A DNA stretch of 64,000 nt from Elusimicrobiales bacterium (GCA_028713125.1 JAQTOU010000002.1:462583-526582), one strand, 5' to 3'; positions 50,134-58,048 are shown, counted from the first letter of the stretch. Notes: generated by a model from the letters alone, not told the origin. Numbers and translations: made by a program.

Positions 50134-50418
50134 ATGGACGCACTTGGAATGATAGAGACGAAGGGCCTCGTGGCCTGCGTGGAAGCGGCCGACGCCGCCG
50201 TGAAAGCCGCCAATGTTAAAATTGTCGGTTACGAGAAGGTCGGTTCCGGCCTGGTGACCATCCTTTTCAGGGGCGAAGTCGCCGCCTGCCGCGCCGCCTG
50301 CGATTCCGGCGCCGCCGCCGCCCAGAAAGTCGGGGAGCTCGTGAGCGTGCACGTGATACCGCAGCCCCACGGCGACCTGGAAGGCAAGCTGCCGATAAGC
50401 GACAACAAGAAGAAATAG
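50134..50418 (+). CDS. BMC-H hexameric shell protein (PduA/PduJ type)
   Basis: The 94-residue single BMC domain starts [26 protein letters not shown] and has the pore loop EKVGSGLVT, then the edge motif [11 protein letters not shown]. It would tile the facets and carry small metabolites through its pore. It shares most of its core with the second BMC-H at 54947 but has a basic C-terminal tail (SDNKKK). The ribosome site AGGAGG is strong. Confidence 0.96.
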   Translation: MDALGMIETKGLVACVEAADAAVKAANVKIVGYEKVGSGLVTILFRGEVAACRAACDSGAAAAQKVGELVSVHVIPQPHGDLEGKLPISDNKKK

Positions 50419-50419
50419 T

Positions 50420-50516
50420 CGAAAATCGAAGATCGAAAATCGAAGATCGGCGGAAAAGAAACTCAGGTCCGCGTTTTCGATTTTCGGCTGCCGGTTCTTG
50501 ATTTTCGATTGTTTTG
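50420..50516 (+). repeat. AT-rich direct and inverted repeats between BMC-H and BMC-P genes
   Basis: CGAAAATCGAAGAT occurs twice in tandem (50420-50433, 50434-50447). TTTTCGATTTTCG (50474-50486) is complementary to it with one G-T pair, and TTGATTTTCGATTG follows near 50499-50512. Either copy can pair with the downstream arm. A related short tract (TTTTCGATCTTTCGG) lies before the third BMC-P gene at about 53596. This type of TCGAAAATCG filler is unlike the local base composition. Confidence 0.6.
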
Positions 50517-50524
50517 GAGGTTCT

Positions 50525-50830
50525 ATGCTTTTTGCACGAGTAGTGGGCAATGTGGTCTGCACCCGCAAGGACGACAAGCTTGTGGGTACGAAGCTGCTGA
50601 TGGTGCAGCCGGTGGGCCTGGACGACAAGCCGCGCGGCAATACGCTGGTCGGCATCGACGCCGTCGGCGCCGGCACCGGCGAACTGGTCCTGCTGGTGCA
50701 GGGCTCCAGCGCGCGCCAGACCTCGAAGACGGAGAACACCCCGGTAGACTGCACTATTTTCGCCATTGTGGACACTATCGAGAAAGAAGGCAAAGTGGTG
50801 TTCACCAAATCAGTAGGTAAGATGCAGTAA
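50525..50830 (+). CDS. BMC-P pentameric vertex protein (EutN/CcmL family), first copy
   Basis: The start is placed at ATG 50525, eight bases behind GGAGG; an in-frame upstream codon gives no conserved residues. The 101-residue product has MLFARVVGNVVCTRKDDKLVGTKLLMVQP, GNTLVGIDAVGAGTGELVLLVQGSSAR and DCTIFAIVDTIE, the EutN/CcmL plan. It caps the shell vertices. Confidence 0.95.
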   Translation: MLFARVVGNVVCTRKDDKLVGTKLLMVQPVGLDDKPRGNTLVGIDAVGAGTGELVLLVQGSSARQTSKTENTPVDCTIFAIVDTIEKEGKVVFTKSVGKMQ

Positions 50831-50842
50831 AGCGGAGCTCTT

Positions 50843-52258
50843 ATGCCTATCAGCGAAGAAGAACTTAAAAAAATAGTGGCCGAGGTCGTCAGGAATCTCG
50901 CGCCCCAGGCCGAAGCCTCCTCCGCTGCCCCTTCGGGCGGGCCGGTTTTCGACACGGTGGATGAAGCCGTAAACGCGGCGGAAGCCGCCCAGCCGGTATT
51001 CCAGGACCTTGGCCTCGATGCCCGCGAAAAGATCATAGCCGCGATGCGCGAAACCTCCCGCGCCAACGCCAGGCGCTGGGCCGAAGCCGCCGTGGCCGAG
51101 ACCGGCATGGGCCGCGTGGCTGACAAGGTGCTCAAGAACCTGGTGTGCGCGGACAATACGCCCGGCGTGGAAGACCTCCGCGCGGTGGCCTATACCGGCG
51201 ACAAGGGCATGACCCTGGTCGAGTACGCGCCTTTCGGCGTGGTAGCCGCCATAACCCCTTCCACCAATGCCGTAGCCACTATCGTAAGCAACGCCATCGG
51301 GATTCTCTCCGCCGGTAATTCCGTAGTGTTCTCTCCCCATCCCGCCGCCAAAGGCTGCGTGGCCGACGCGGTCCGCCTGCTCGATAAAGCTATCGTGGCC
51401 GCGGGCGGGCCGGCGAATCTGATCACGACCATAGCCAAGCCCACCCAGGAAGCCACCAAACAGCTTTTATGTCACCCTAAGGGCCGGATGAATATCGTCA
51501 CCGGCGGCCCGGCCATAGTGAAAGTGGCTATGACGGCCGGCAAGGCCTGCAAGACCATAGCCGCCGGCCCGGGCAACCCGCCCATCGTCGTGGACGAGAC
51601 GGCCGTTTTTCCCGACTGCGCCGCCGAGATCATATCCGGCTGCGGTTTCGATAATAACGTTCTTTGTATCGCCGAGAAAGAAGTGATAGTGACGGAGGCG
51701 GCCCGCGCGCGCTTCCTCGAAGCAATGCGCCGGGACCACCGCGCCCATGAACTTACCGCCGCGCAGATGTCCCAGCTCACAAAGCTCGCCATCCTGGAGC
51801 CCGGCCCGGAGCCGAAGATCAACCGCGACTTCATCGGCAAGAACCCGTCGGTGATCGCCAGGTCCATAGGCCTGAACCTTTCCGACGATATCCGCGTGCT
51901 CTGGGCCGAGGTGTCCAACGACCATCCTTTCGTCGTCAGCGAGCAGCTGATGCCGGTGCTGCCGGTCACCGTCTCGCGCGATATCGACGCCGCCATAGAA
52001 CTGGCGTATCTCGTAGAGGGCGGCCACCACCACACGGCGGGGATGTACTCCACCAATATCAAGAACATGACGAAGATGAGCCGCCGCATGGCCTGCTCCA
52101 TCTTCGTCAAGAACGGCTGCACGCTCCACGGGCTGGGGCTGGGCGAAGGCTACGCCTCCATGTCCATCGGCACGCCCACCGGGGACGGCATCACCAAGAC
52201 CAGCCATTTCGTGCGGCCGCTGCAGTGCAGCGTGGTCGGAGATTTCAGGATAGCTTAA
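50843..52258 (+). CDS. pduP: CoA-acylating aldehyde dehydrogenase (PduP/EutE type) with encapsulation helix
   Basis: The 471-residue enzyme has an N-terminal amphipathic helix (SEEELKKIVAEVVRNL, residues 4-19), a Pro/Ala linker, and then the ALDH fold. It shows AAITPSTNAVATIVSNAI, IVTGGPAIVKVAM, AGPGNPPIVVDE and catalytic Cys275 in GFDNNVLCIAEKE. It oxidises acetaldehyde to acetyl-CoA with NAD+. The helix closely matches that of DeoC ([14 protein letters not shown]), so both enzymes probably share one docking site in the lumen. It lies 12 bases after the first BMC-P gene. Confidence 0.95.
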   Translation: MPISEEELKKIVAEVVRNLAPQAEASSAAPSGGPVFDTVDEAVNAAEAAQPVFQDLGLDAREKIIAAMRETSRANARRWAEAAVAETGMGRVADKVLKNLVCADNTPGVEDLRAVAYTGDKGMTLVEYAPFGVVAAITPSTNAVATIVSNAIGILSAGNSVVFSPHPAAKGCVADAVRLLDKAIVAAGGPANLITTIAKPTQEATKQLLCHPKGRMNIVTGGPAIVKVAMTAGKACKTIAAGPGNPPIVVDETAVFPDCAAEIISGCGFDNNVLCIAEKEVIVTEAARARFLEAMRRDHRAHELTAAQMSQLTKLAILEPGPEPKINRDFIGKNPSVIARSIGLNLSDDIRVLWAEVSNDHPFVVSEQLMPVLPVTVSRDIDAAIELAYLVEGGHHHTAGMYSTNIKNMTKMSRRMACSIFVKNGCTLHGLGLGEGYASMSIGTPTGDGITKTSHFVRPLQCSVVGDFRIA

Positions 52259-52269
52259 GGAGAATTTCT

Positions 52270-52818
52270 ATGCAGGCAAATATCTCGCTCGGACTTGTTG
52301 AAACCTCGTCGATAGCCAGGGGCATAGAGGTCCTGGACGCAATGTGCAAGGCCGCGGGCGTAAAGCCCGAGGTGCACCAGGCCATCTCCAAGGGAAAATA
52401 TATCATCGTCATCTCCGGCCCCCTGGGCGAAGTGGAATCCTCCCTGGCCAAAGGCCGGGAGATCGGCGGCAATACCGTGATCGCCAGCCATATCATCCGC
52501 AACGTGCACTCAGGAGCGCTGGCCGCGCTCAACAAGAAAGTTAAGGCGGAGAAGATCGAGGCCGTGGGCATCGTAGAGACTAAAGAAGCTTTGCCGGCCC
52601 TTTTCGCCGCCGACGCCGCGGCCAAGGCGGCTTTCGTGCACGTGGCCGAAGTGAATACCGGCAAGGGTATAGGCGGCAAAGGCTATTTCACCGTGGTGGG
52701 GGAGCCGGGCGCAGTTCGCACCGCCGTCTCGGCGGGCGTAAAGGCCATAGGCGAGGACGCCGTGGTGAGCCGCATAGTCATACCCAACGCGCACGCGCAT
52801 ATCGGCGCGGCGATCTAG
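52270..52818 (+). CDS. BMC-T tandem-domain shell protein, no cluster cysteine
   Basis: The start at 52270 follows AAGGAG; a longer frame overlapping the dehydrogenase is not needed. The 182-residue protein has two BMC domains (LGLVETSSIARGIEVLDAMCKAAGV; AVGIVETKEALPALFAADAAAKAAF). The first pore loop is AISKGKYIIVISG, with no cysteine where the PduT-like paralogue has one. It would form a trimeric facet tile with a distinct pore, maybe for larger substrates such as sugar phosphates. Confidence 0.93.
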   Translation: MQANISLGLVETSSIARGIEVLDAMCKAAGVKPEVHQAISKGKYIIVISGPLGEVESSLAKGREIGGNTVIASHIIRNVHSGALAALNKKVKAEKIEAVGIVETKEALPALFAADAAAKAAFVHVAEVNTGKGIGGKGYFTVVGEPGAVRTAVSAGVKAIGEDAVVSRIVIPNAHAHIGAAI

Positions 52819-52827
52819 GAGCTATTT

Positions 52828-53274
52828 ATGAGATTAGTCATAGGCGCGGACCACGCTGGCTTCGAGGCGAAGGAAAAACTTAAGAAGTTCCTCCTTGGCC
52901 TCGGCCATGAAGTGATGGATTTCGGCTGCTACTCCACCGAGCCGGTGGATTTCCCGGATATAGCGCTGCTCGTCAGCGAAGCCGTGCGCAAAAAAGAATT
53001 CGACAGGGCCGTGCTGGTGGACGGCTTTAACGGCGCGATGCCGCTGGCCGCCAACAAGGTGCACGGCATACGCGCCGTGGCCGCCTACGATATTATTTCG
53101 GCCCGCTTCGCTTCCGCCCACGAGGACTGCAACGTCCTTTGTCTCGGCGGCAAGACGCACGGAGAGCTGGCCCTGCAGGAGATGGTCAAGGTCTGGCTCA
53201 ATACCCCTTTCGAAGGCGGCAAGTACCAGAAGCGCCTGGACAAGATAACGGCGATAGAACAGCGCTGCTGCTGA
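52828..53274 (+). CDS. RpiB/LacAB-family sugar-phosphate isomerase-like protein with altered catalytic loop
   Basis: The 148-residue protein aligns without gaps to RpiB: GADHAGFEAKEKLK (Asp8, His9), DFGCYS, DFPDIA, AANKVHGIRA, His98 in SAHED and FEGGKYQKR (Arg136). The catalytic loop CGTGIG is replaced by DGFNGA, so Cys65 is Asp, Thr67 is Phe and two glycines are lost; Arg132 is Lys. Cysteine is the usual proton-transfer base in RpiB, while some homologues use another acid. It may isomerise a different sugar phosphate, use Asp65 as base, or only bind ligand. It sits amid shell genes but has no encapsulation helix. Confidence 0.85.
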   Translation: MRLVIGADHAGFEAKEKLKKFLLGLGHEVMDFGCYSTEPVDFPDIALLVSEAVRKKEFDRAVLVDGFNGAMPLAANKVHGIRAVAAYDIISARFASAHEDCNVLCLGGKTHGELALQEMVKVWLNTPFEGGKYQKRLDKITAIEQRCC

Positions 53275-53281
53275 ATTTTAA

Positions 53282-53581
53282 ATGAAACAGGCAAAGGTAA
53301 TAGGACGGGTTTTCTGCTCGCAGCAATGCTGCGGCATGGAGCAGAAGACGATGCTGCTTATCCAGCCGTTGGACTGGGAGACGGACAAGCCGGCGGGAGA
53401 CCCGCTGGTGGCCTGCGATACCGTGGGCTCCGGCTCCGGTGAAACTGTTTTTTTCGTCGCCTCGCGCGAGGCCATACTCGCTTTCGAAGGCTGGGAAGGG
53501 GAAACGGCCGTCGGCGCCCTCCCTCCCCCGATAGACGCGGCGATAGTGGGAATAATAGACGGGAAGACAATAAAGATCTGA
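53282..53581 (+). CDS. BMC-P vertex protein, second copy, with Cys cluster
   Basis: The 99-residue EutN/CcmL-family protein reads KVIGRVFCSQQCCGMEQKTMLLIQPLDW then ACDTVGSGSGETVFFVASREA. Cys12, Cys16 and Cys17 lie in the loop after the first strand, where the paralogues have charged residues (CTRKDDK, ATRKHPG). A pentamer would present a ring of up to fifteen cysteines. Whether they bind metal is unknown. Confidence 0.92.
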   Translation: MKQAKVIGRVFCSQQCCGMEQKTMLLIQPLDWETDKPAGDPLVACDTVGSGSGETVFFVASREAILAFEGWEGETAVGALPPPIDAAIVGIIDGKTIKI

Positions 53582-53623
53582 GTAAAGCCGCACTTTGTTT
53601 TCGATCTTTCGGTTTTTAATTTT

Positions 53624-53911
53624 ATGTTCATAGCAAAAGTTATCGGCAATGTCTGGGCCACCCGCAAACACCCGGGACTGAAGAACGCGACCATGCTGCT
53701 GGTTAAGGCCGTGGATCCGATGGACGGGAACAAGCTCGTCGGAGAGGCCACGCTGGCCATAGACGGGAACCAGGGGGCTGGAACCGGCGACACGGTGCTG
53801 ATAGTGGACGAGGGCGGCTCCGCCAGGAAGATCTTGAAGAACCCGAAAGCGCCGGTGCGCACCTTGATAGCCGGCATAGTGGACAAGGTTCACATTACAG
53901 GGAAGGAATAA
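53624..53911 (+). CDS. BMC-P vertex protein, third copy
   Basis: The 95-residue EutN/CcmL-family protein shows [51 protein letters not shown] and [11 protein letters not shown]. It is nearest to the first copy. Three vertex paralogues in one locus is the usual pattern for SPU-like and Haliangium-type shells. DeoC begins two bases after its stop. Confidence 0.95.
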   Translation: MFIAKVIGNVWATRKHPGLKNATMLLVKAVDPMDGNKLVGEATLAIDGNQGAGTGDTVLIVDEGGSARKILKNPKAPVRTLIAGIVDKVHITGKE

Positions 53912-53913
53912 AT

Positions 53914-54921
53914 ATGAACGACGAAGATATAAAGAAAATAGCCGCCGAAGTGGCCAGGATAATGAAGGCCGGCGGGCAGTCCGCCCCGCGGCAGACGCTC
54001 GGGGATTCCGTAAGCATCGGCTCCGCCGGCAAGGTCTTTCAGCATCCGCTCCTGAATCCGGCCGGAAATTTCAGCGGGACGGCAAAGCCCGCCGCCTCCG
54101 CTCCCAAAGCCTGCTCCGGCCAGGGCGACTGCCGCCTGGAAGAAAACACCTGCAGCTCCTCCTGCCAAAGCTGCAATCCGCTGACCAACTACACGCCCCA
54201 GCAGGTAAAGGCCAGCGTCGACCGCGTCAGTTTCTGCAACCCCAACGAAGCCAGCAACTCGATCGCCGGCATGATAGACCATACCCTGCTCAAGGCCAAC
54301 GCCACGCAGGAGGAGATCGGCAAGCTCTGCGAGGAAGCCCGCAAATACCGCTTCGCCTCGGTCTGCGTCAACCCCGGCTACGTCGCGATGGCGTCCCGCC
54401 TGCTGCGCGGTTCCGGCGTGATGGTCTGCACCGTGATCGGTTTCCCTCTCGGTTCCACCACGCCGACCGTCAAGGCCATCGAGGCCCGCGACGCCATAGC
54501 CAACGGCGCCGACGAGATAGACATGGTCATCAATATCGGCGCGCTCAAGTCCGGCAGCGACCAGCTCGTGCTGGACGATATAAAAGCGGTGCGCGAAGCC
54601 ACCCGCGGCAAAACGCTCAAGGTTATCCTTGAGACCTCCTACCTTACCAGGGACGAGAAGATCCGCGCCTGCAAAATGTCCAAGCTGGCCCAGGCCGATT
54701 TCGTGAAGACCTCCACCGGCTTCGGCTCCGGCGGGGCGACCCCCGAGGACATCGCGCTGATGCGCGAGACCGTGGGCCCCGAGATGGGCGTGAAGGCCTC
54801 CGGCGGGATCAAGAACGCGGAAGTGGCCGCGGCCATGATAAAGGCCGGCGCCACCCGCCTCGGAACCAGCGCGAGCATAGCCATAGTTTCCGGCGGGGAA
54901 GCCGCCAAAGGGCAGTACTAA
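53914..54921 (+). CDS. deoC: Deoxyribose-phosphate aldolase with encapsulation helix and Cys-rich linker
   Basis: The 335-residue protein is about 110 residues longer than housekeeping DeoC at its N-terminus. Residues 3-18 ([16 protein letters not shown]) form an encapsulation helix like that of the aldehyde dehydrogenase. A linker follows with Cys67, 73, 80, 84 and 87 (plus Cys108). The DeoC barrel starts near 113 ([16 protein letters not shown]) and keeps Asp203 (EIDMVIN), the Schiff-base Lys265 (VKTSTGFG) and Lys294 (GVKASGGI). It cleaves deoxyribose-5-phosphate to acetaldehyde and glyceraldehyde-3-phosphate and is the probable signature enzyme of this BMC. Confidence 0.95.
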   Translation: MNDEDIKKIAAEVARIMKAGGQSAPRQTLGDSVSIGSAGKVFQHPLLNPAGNFSGTAKPAASAPKACSGQGDCRLEENTCSSSCQSCNPLTNYTPQQVKASVDRVSFCNPNEASNSIAGMIDHTLLKANATQEEIGKLCEEARKYRFASVCVNPGYVAMASRLLRGSGVMVCTVIGFPLGSTTPTVKAIEARDAIANGADEIDMVINIGALKSGSDQLVLDDIKAVREATRGKTLKVILETSYLTRDEKIRACKMSKLAQADFVKTSTGFGSGGATPEDIALMRETVGPEMGVKASGGIKNAEVAAAMIKAGATRLGTSASIAIVSGGEAAKGQY

Positions 54922-54946
54922 ATAGATCAAGGTATAAGGAGCGAAT

Positions 54947-55243
54947 ATGTCAGAACCGAAAGAAGCGTTAGGAATGATAGAGACCAAGGGTTTCATAGGC
55001 ATGATAGAGGCCTCCGACGCCATGTCGAAGGCCGCCAAGGTACGCCTGCTCGGCTACGAGAAGATAGGCTCGGGTTACGTCACCACCCTGTGCGCGGGCG
55101 AAGTCGGGGCCGTGCGCGCCGCCGTGGAAGCCGGCGCCGCCGCCGCCCAGAAGGCTGGAGAGCTCGTAGGGATGCACGTAATCCCGCGCCCTTCCGACGA
55201 CCTGGATAAATACCTCGCGAAGATCTCGGTAAAAGTAAGCTAG
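54947..55243 (+). CDS. BMC-H hexameric shell protein, second copy
   Basis: The 98-residue single BMC domain reads [26 protein letters not shown], with pore loop EKIGSGYVT and edge motif [14 protein letters not shown]. It lacks the basic tail of the first copy. Two BMC-H paralogues allow mixed facets with different pore properties. It follows deoC by 25 bases. Confidence 0.96.
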   Translation: MSEPKEALGMIETKGFIGMIEASDAMSKAAKVRLLGYEKIGSGYVTTLCAGEVGAVRAAVEAGAAAAQKAGELVGMHVIPRPSDDLDKYLAKISVKVS

Positions 55244-55265
55244 ACGGCCTGCCGGCTTTCGGCCA

Positions 55266-55299
55266 GGCGGCTTTTTAAGGCGTTTTGCGCCTAGCCGCC
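55266..55299 (+). other. Nested hairpin between BMC-H2 and the 80-aa gene
   Basis: GGCGGCT (55266-55272) pairs with AGCCGCC (55293-55299), enclosing AGGCG/CGCCT (55278-55282 with 55288-55292). No terminal T-run follows, so attenuation or mRNA protection is more likely than full termination. Confidence 0.5.
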
Positions 55300-55324
55300 G
55301 GCGTCTGACCGCAAAGTTAACCAT

Positions 55325-55567
55325 ATGCTTACCAAGGGCGCCGTCGAAGACATCATAATGCAGCACCTCGCCGGCAGAGCGGGGGTAGCGGCGCCCGCGG
55401 CTAGAAAAGCCCCGGAGCTGAAAAGGAAGGTCTTCCTCAGCGACTGGGAACTGCGCCGGATATATATCCCCGGTTCAAAGTCCGTCCAGGTCCCCGCTGA
55501 TTCGATAATAAGCCCTCTTTCGCTCGACTGGCTGGATTACGACGGGATAAAGGTTGTGCGCGAATAG
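55325..55567 (+). CDS. Small BMC-associated protein with encapsulation-like N-terminus
   Basis: The 80-residue protein starts with a short amphipathic helix (TKGAVEDIIMQHLAG), then an Ala/Pro linker, then a compact domain: KVFLSDWELRRIYIPGSKSVQVPADSIISPLSLDWL. This second part resembles the small N-terminal module found in EutT-like and other BMC proteins (FLTE.DLR....P.g....TP.A...L), an assignment made by eye. It could be a cargo adaptor or scaffold. It ends the BMC gene cluster. Confidence 0.7.
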   Translation: MLTKGAVEDIIMQHLAGRAGVAAPAARKAPELKRKVFLSDWELRRIYIPGSKSVQVPADSIISPLSLDWLDYDGIKVVRE

Positions 55568-55623
55568 ATCGAGTGTTTTCCCCGCTGAATTTGGCTGCTA
55601 ACTACAACGCTGGAGAATAAATC

Positions 55624-56928
55624 ATGACTAAATTGAAACCCCTGTTCTTGACGGCTGTCTTAACTTTTGCCTGCGGCCTCCCGTCAGCCGCGCAGAAGGC
55701 CGAAGCGCCTAAAGCGGCCGCGCCCGCCGCCCGCGGCCCCTCCGTACAGCTTGCGGAAGCCGAATGGAACTTCCTGAAGGCCGCCGGACAGGACAAGAAC
55801 GAGGACGTGCTGGAGCTTGCGCTGCCGCAGCTGGAAGACTGGCTGGCCCGCAACCCGACGAATTCAAATGCGCCGGAGGCGCAGCTGCTGAAAGCCAACC
55901 TGCACCAGAAGCTGGGGGACTACAAGGCCGCCCAGGTAGATCTGCTCAGGTATTTCCACGCCTATCCGCAGGGCTCGACCCTGGAAGAGGCTAAAAAACT
56001 TTTCAACGAGATCCTCGGAAAAAAGGCCGATAAAAAGACCCGCCCCGCCCTTGAAGAGGCCGCGCTCATCCCCGAAACTACGGAAGCGGACGAGAACGTC
56101 TCCTCGATGCTGGAGAAGTTCTCCGCGCAGGTCGGGGAAGTTTATTACGAGCCCCTGACCGCGGAGTTCCGGGCCTTTTTCAACAGGTTCCCTAATTATT
56201 CCAAAAACGACTCCCTGCTTCTCTCGCTGGCGGACCTGCACCAGAAGAAAAGCAAGTCCCTTGCCGCCAGGCTTGACTACGAAAAAATGATACAGCTGTA
56301 CCCCTCGAGCTCCCTGCTGCCGCAGGCAAAGCGGTCGCTCGGCGGCATCCTCGCCGACAACCTGCGGGAGTATGACAAGGCCATAGAGGTCTACCAGGAC
56401 ATCGCGGCCTCTTTCCCCGGGTCCGAGGAGGCCTGGGCGGCTTACGGCAGGCTGCCCGCCCTGGCGGAGAAGCAGAAAAAATACGACCTCGCCGTGGAAG
56501 TCTATGAAAAGATAATACAGCTTTACCCGGACCGGGACGAGGCTTACAATTCCTATAAGGCAGAGGCGCGCGTGCTCCGCGAGGAACTGAAAAAATTCCC
56601 CGAGGCCGTGGCGGTGCTCAACAGGATCGCCGACAAATACAAGGACGCGAAAGCCATAGAGGCCCTGCTGCTTGCGGCCGAGGTCTACAGGAAGGACCTC
56701 AAGGATCCGGAAGGCGAGGTCAAAATGTACGACAGGATAGCCGCTGAATACGAGGCGGACCCGCAGGCCCCGAAGGCCCTCTTTGCCGCCGGGGACGTCT
56801 ACAGCAAGGCGAAGGACGCGGAAAAAGCCAGGGAGTATTACCAGAAAATACTTGAGAAGTACCCGGACAATCCCTTGTCGAAGAAAGCGGAGAGCCGCGT
56901 CTCGGCGATCATTTCCGGCAAGATCTAG
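55624..56928 (+). CDS. Secreted TPR-repeat protein
   Basis: The 434-residue protein has a signal peptide (PLFLTAVLTFACGLPSAAQ) and about eight TPR-like helical pairs (for example KLGDYKAAQVDLLRYFHAYPQG, EYDKAIEVYQDIAASFPGS, KYDLAVEVYEKIIQLYPDRDEA, DAEKAREYYQKILEKYPDN). It resembles YbgF/BamD-type periplasmic TPR proteins. Its partner is unknown. A ribosome site (GGAGAATAA) precedes ATG; the GH84 gene starts 14 bases after the stop. It is probably not part of the BMC. Confidence 0.8.
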   Translation: MTKLKPLFLTAVLTFACGLPSAAQKAEAPKAAAPAARGPSVQLAEAEWNFLKAAGQDKNEDVLELALPQLEDWLARNPTNSNAPEAQLLKANLHQKLGDYKAAQVDLLRYFHAYPQGSTLEEAKKLFNEILGKKADKKTRPALEEAALIPETTEADENVSSMLEKFSAQVGEVYYEPLTAEFRAFFNRFPNYSKNDSLLLSLADLHQKKSKSLAARLDYEKMIQLYPSSSLLPQAKRSLGGILADNLREYDKAIEVYQDIAASFPGSEEAWAAYGRLPALAEKQKKYDLAVEVYEKIIQLYPDRDEAYNSYKAEARVLREELKKFPEAVAVLNRIADKYKDAKAIEALLLAAEVYRKDLKDPEGEVKMYDRIAAEYEADPQAPKALFAAGDVYSKAKDAEKAREYYQKILEKYPDNPLSKKAESRVSAIISGKI

Positions 56929-56942
56929 GCCAGAGGAAAACA

Positions 56943-58034
56943 ATGAACACTAAACTTGGCGTTATCGAGGGTTTTTACGGCGAGCAGTGGAGCTGGGGCG
57001 AGCGCGTGGATTACGCCGGCTTTCTTAAAAAGCACGGCTTCTCCTTCTACATATACGCGCCCAAGGCTGACGGCTATCTGCGCAAGAAATGGCGCGAGCC
57101 GTTCCCTAAAAGCCTGGAGGAGAAACTTGCCAAGCTGGCGGGGCAGTACCATTCCGCGGGCCTCGAGTTCGGCGTAGGGTTCAGCCCTTACGAGATCTAC
57201 CTAGCCCCGTTCGACCTTGAAGTAAAGAGGTTGCTGCAGCACCGCCTGGACGTGTTCAACCGCATCGGAGTAAATAAGCTCGGTATCCTGATGGACGATA
57301 TGAAGGGAGACCTACCGGGTCTCGCGGACAAGCAGATCGAGATAGTCAACTGGATAGCCGCGCGCTCGAACGCCAGGCAGTTCGTTTTCTGCCCCACCTA
57401 TTATTCCGCCGACCCCGTCCTGGAAAAACTTTTCGGCAAGATGCCGGAGGGCTATCTGGAGAAGCTGGGTAAAGAGCTGGATAAGAAGGTCAGCATGTTC
57501 TGGACCGGCGAGCAGGTCTGCTCGAAGTCCTACAGCGCCGAGCACCTGGGCGCGACCGCCGGGAAACTCGGCCGCAAGCCTTTCCTCTGGGACAATTATC
57601 CTGTCAACGACGGACCGCGCATGTGCAAGTTCCTGCACCTGCGCCCGGTCACGGGCCGCCCCTCGGAGATAGGCGCCTGCCTCGAAGCCCACGCCGTCAA
57701 TCCCATGAACCAGGCGGCGCTTTCAAAGATAGTCCTGCTCACGCTTAAGGCCAGCTACGAACAGGGCGCGGCGTATAACCCGGCCAAGGCCTTCAGGAAG
57801 GCCGCCGACATGGTTACCTGCCGAGAAATGACGCTGCTGCTGGAAAGGGACCTTCCCGCTTTCATGGACAGGGGCCTGGACGCCCTCACTTACGAGGAGA
57901 AAGGGGCTTTGACCGACGATTATTCCTCTTTCCTCGATTCGCGCGAGAACGATACCGCCCAGGCGGCGAAAGAGATCACGGGCTGGCTGGCCGGCCGCTA
58001 TACCGTCACGAAAGACCTTTTCCTGACGCAGTAG
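56943..58034 (+). CDS. GH84-like beta-N-acetylglucosaminidase
   Basis: The 363-residue protein starts GVIEGFYGEQWSWGERVDY, a hallmark of GH84 (O-GlcNAcase/hyaluronidase-like NAGidase). The catalytic aspartate pair is Asp118-Asp119 in GILMDDMKGD. Later blocks WDNYPVNDGPRMC and NPMNQAALSKI match the substrate-binding part of the barrel. No signal peptide is visible, so it may act in the cytoplasm. It could serve amino-sugar recycling with NagZ. A strong terminator follows. Confidence 0.88.
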   Translation: MNTKLGVIEGFYGEQWSWGERVDYAGFLKKHGFSFYIYAPKADGYLRKKWREPFPKSLEEKLAKLAGQYHSAGLEFGVGFSPYEIYLAPFDLEVKRLLQHRLDVFNRIGVNKLGILMDDMKGDLPGLADKQIEIVNWIAARSNARQFVFCPTYYSADPVLEKLFGKMPEGYLEKLGKELDKKVSMFWTGEQVCSKSYSAEHLGATAGKLGRKPFLWDNYPVNDGPRMCKFLHLRPVTGRPSEIGACLEAHAVNPMNQAALSKIVLLTLKASYEQGAAYNPAKAFRKAADMVTCREMTLLLERDLPAFMDRGLDALTYEEKGALTDDYSSFLDSRENDTAQAAKEITGWLAGRYTVTKDLFLTQ

Positions 58035-58048
58035 CCGTTCGCCGATAT

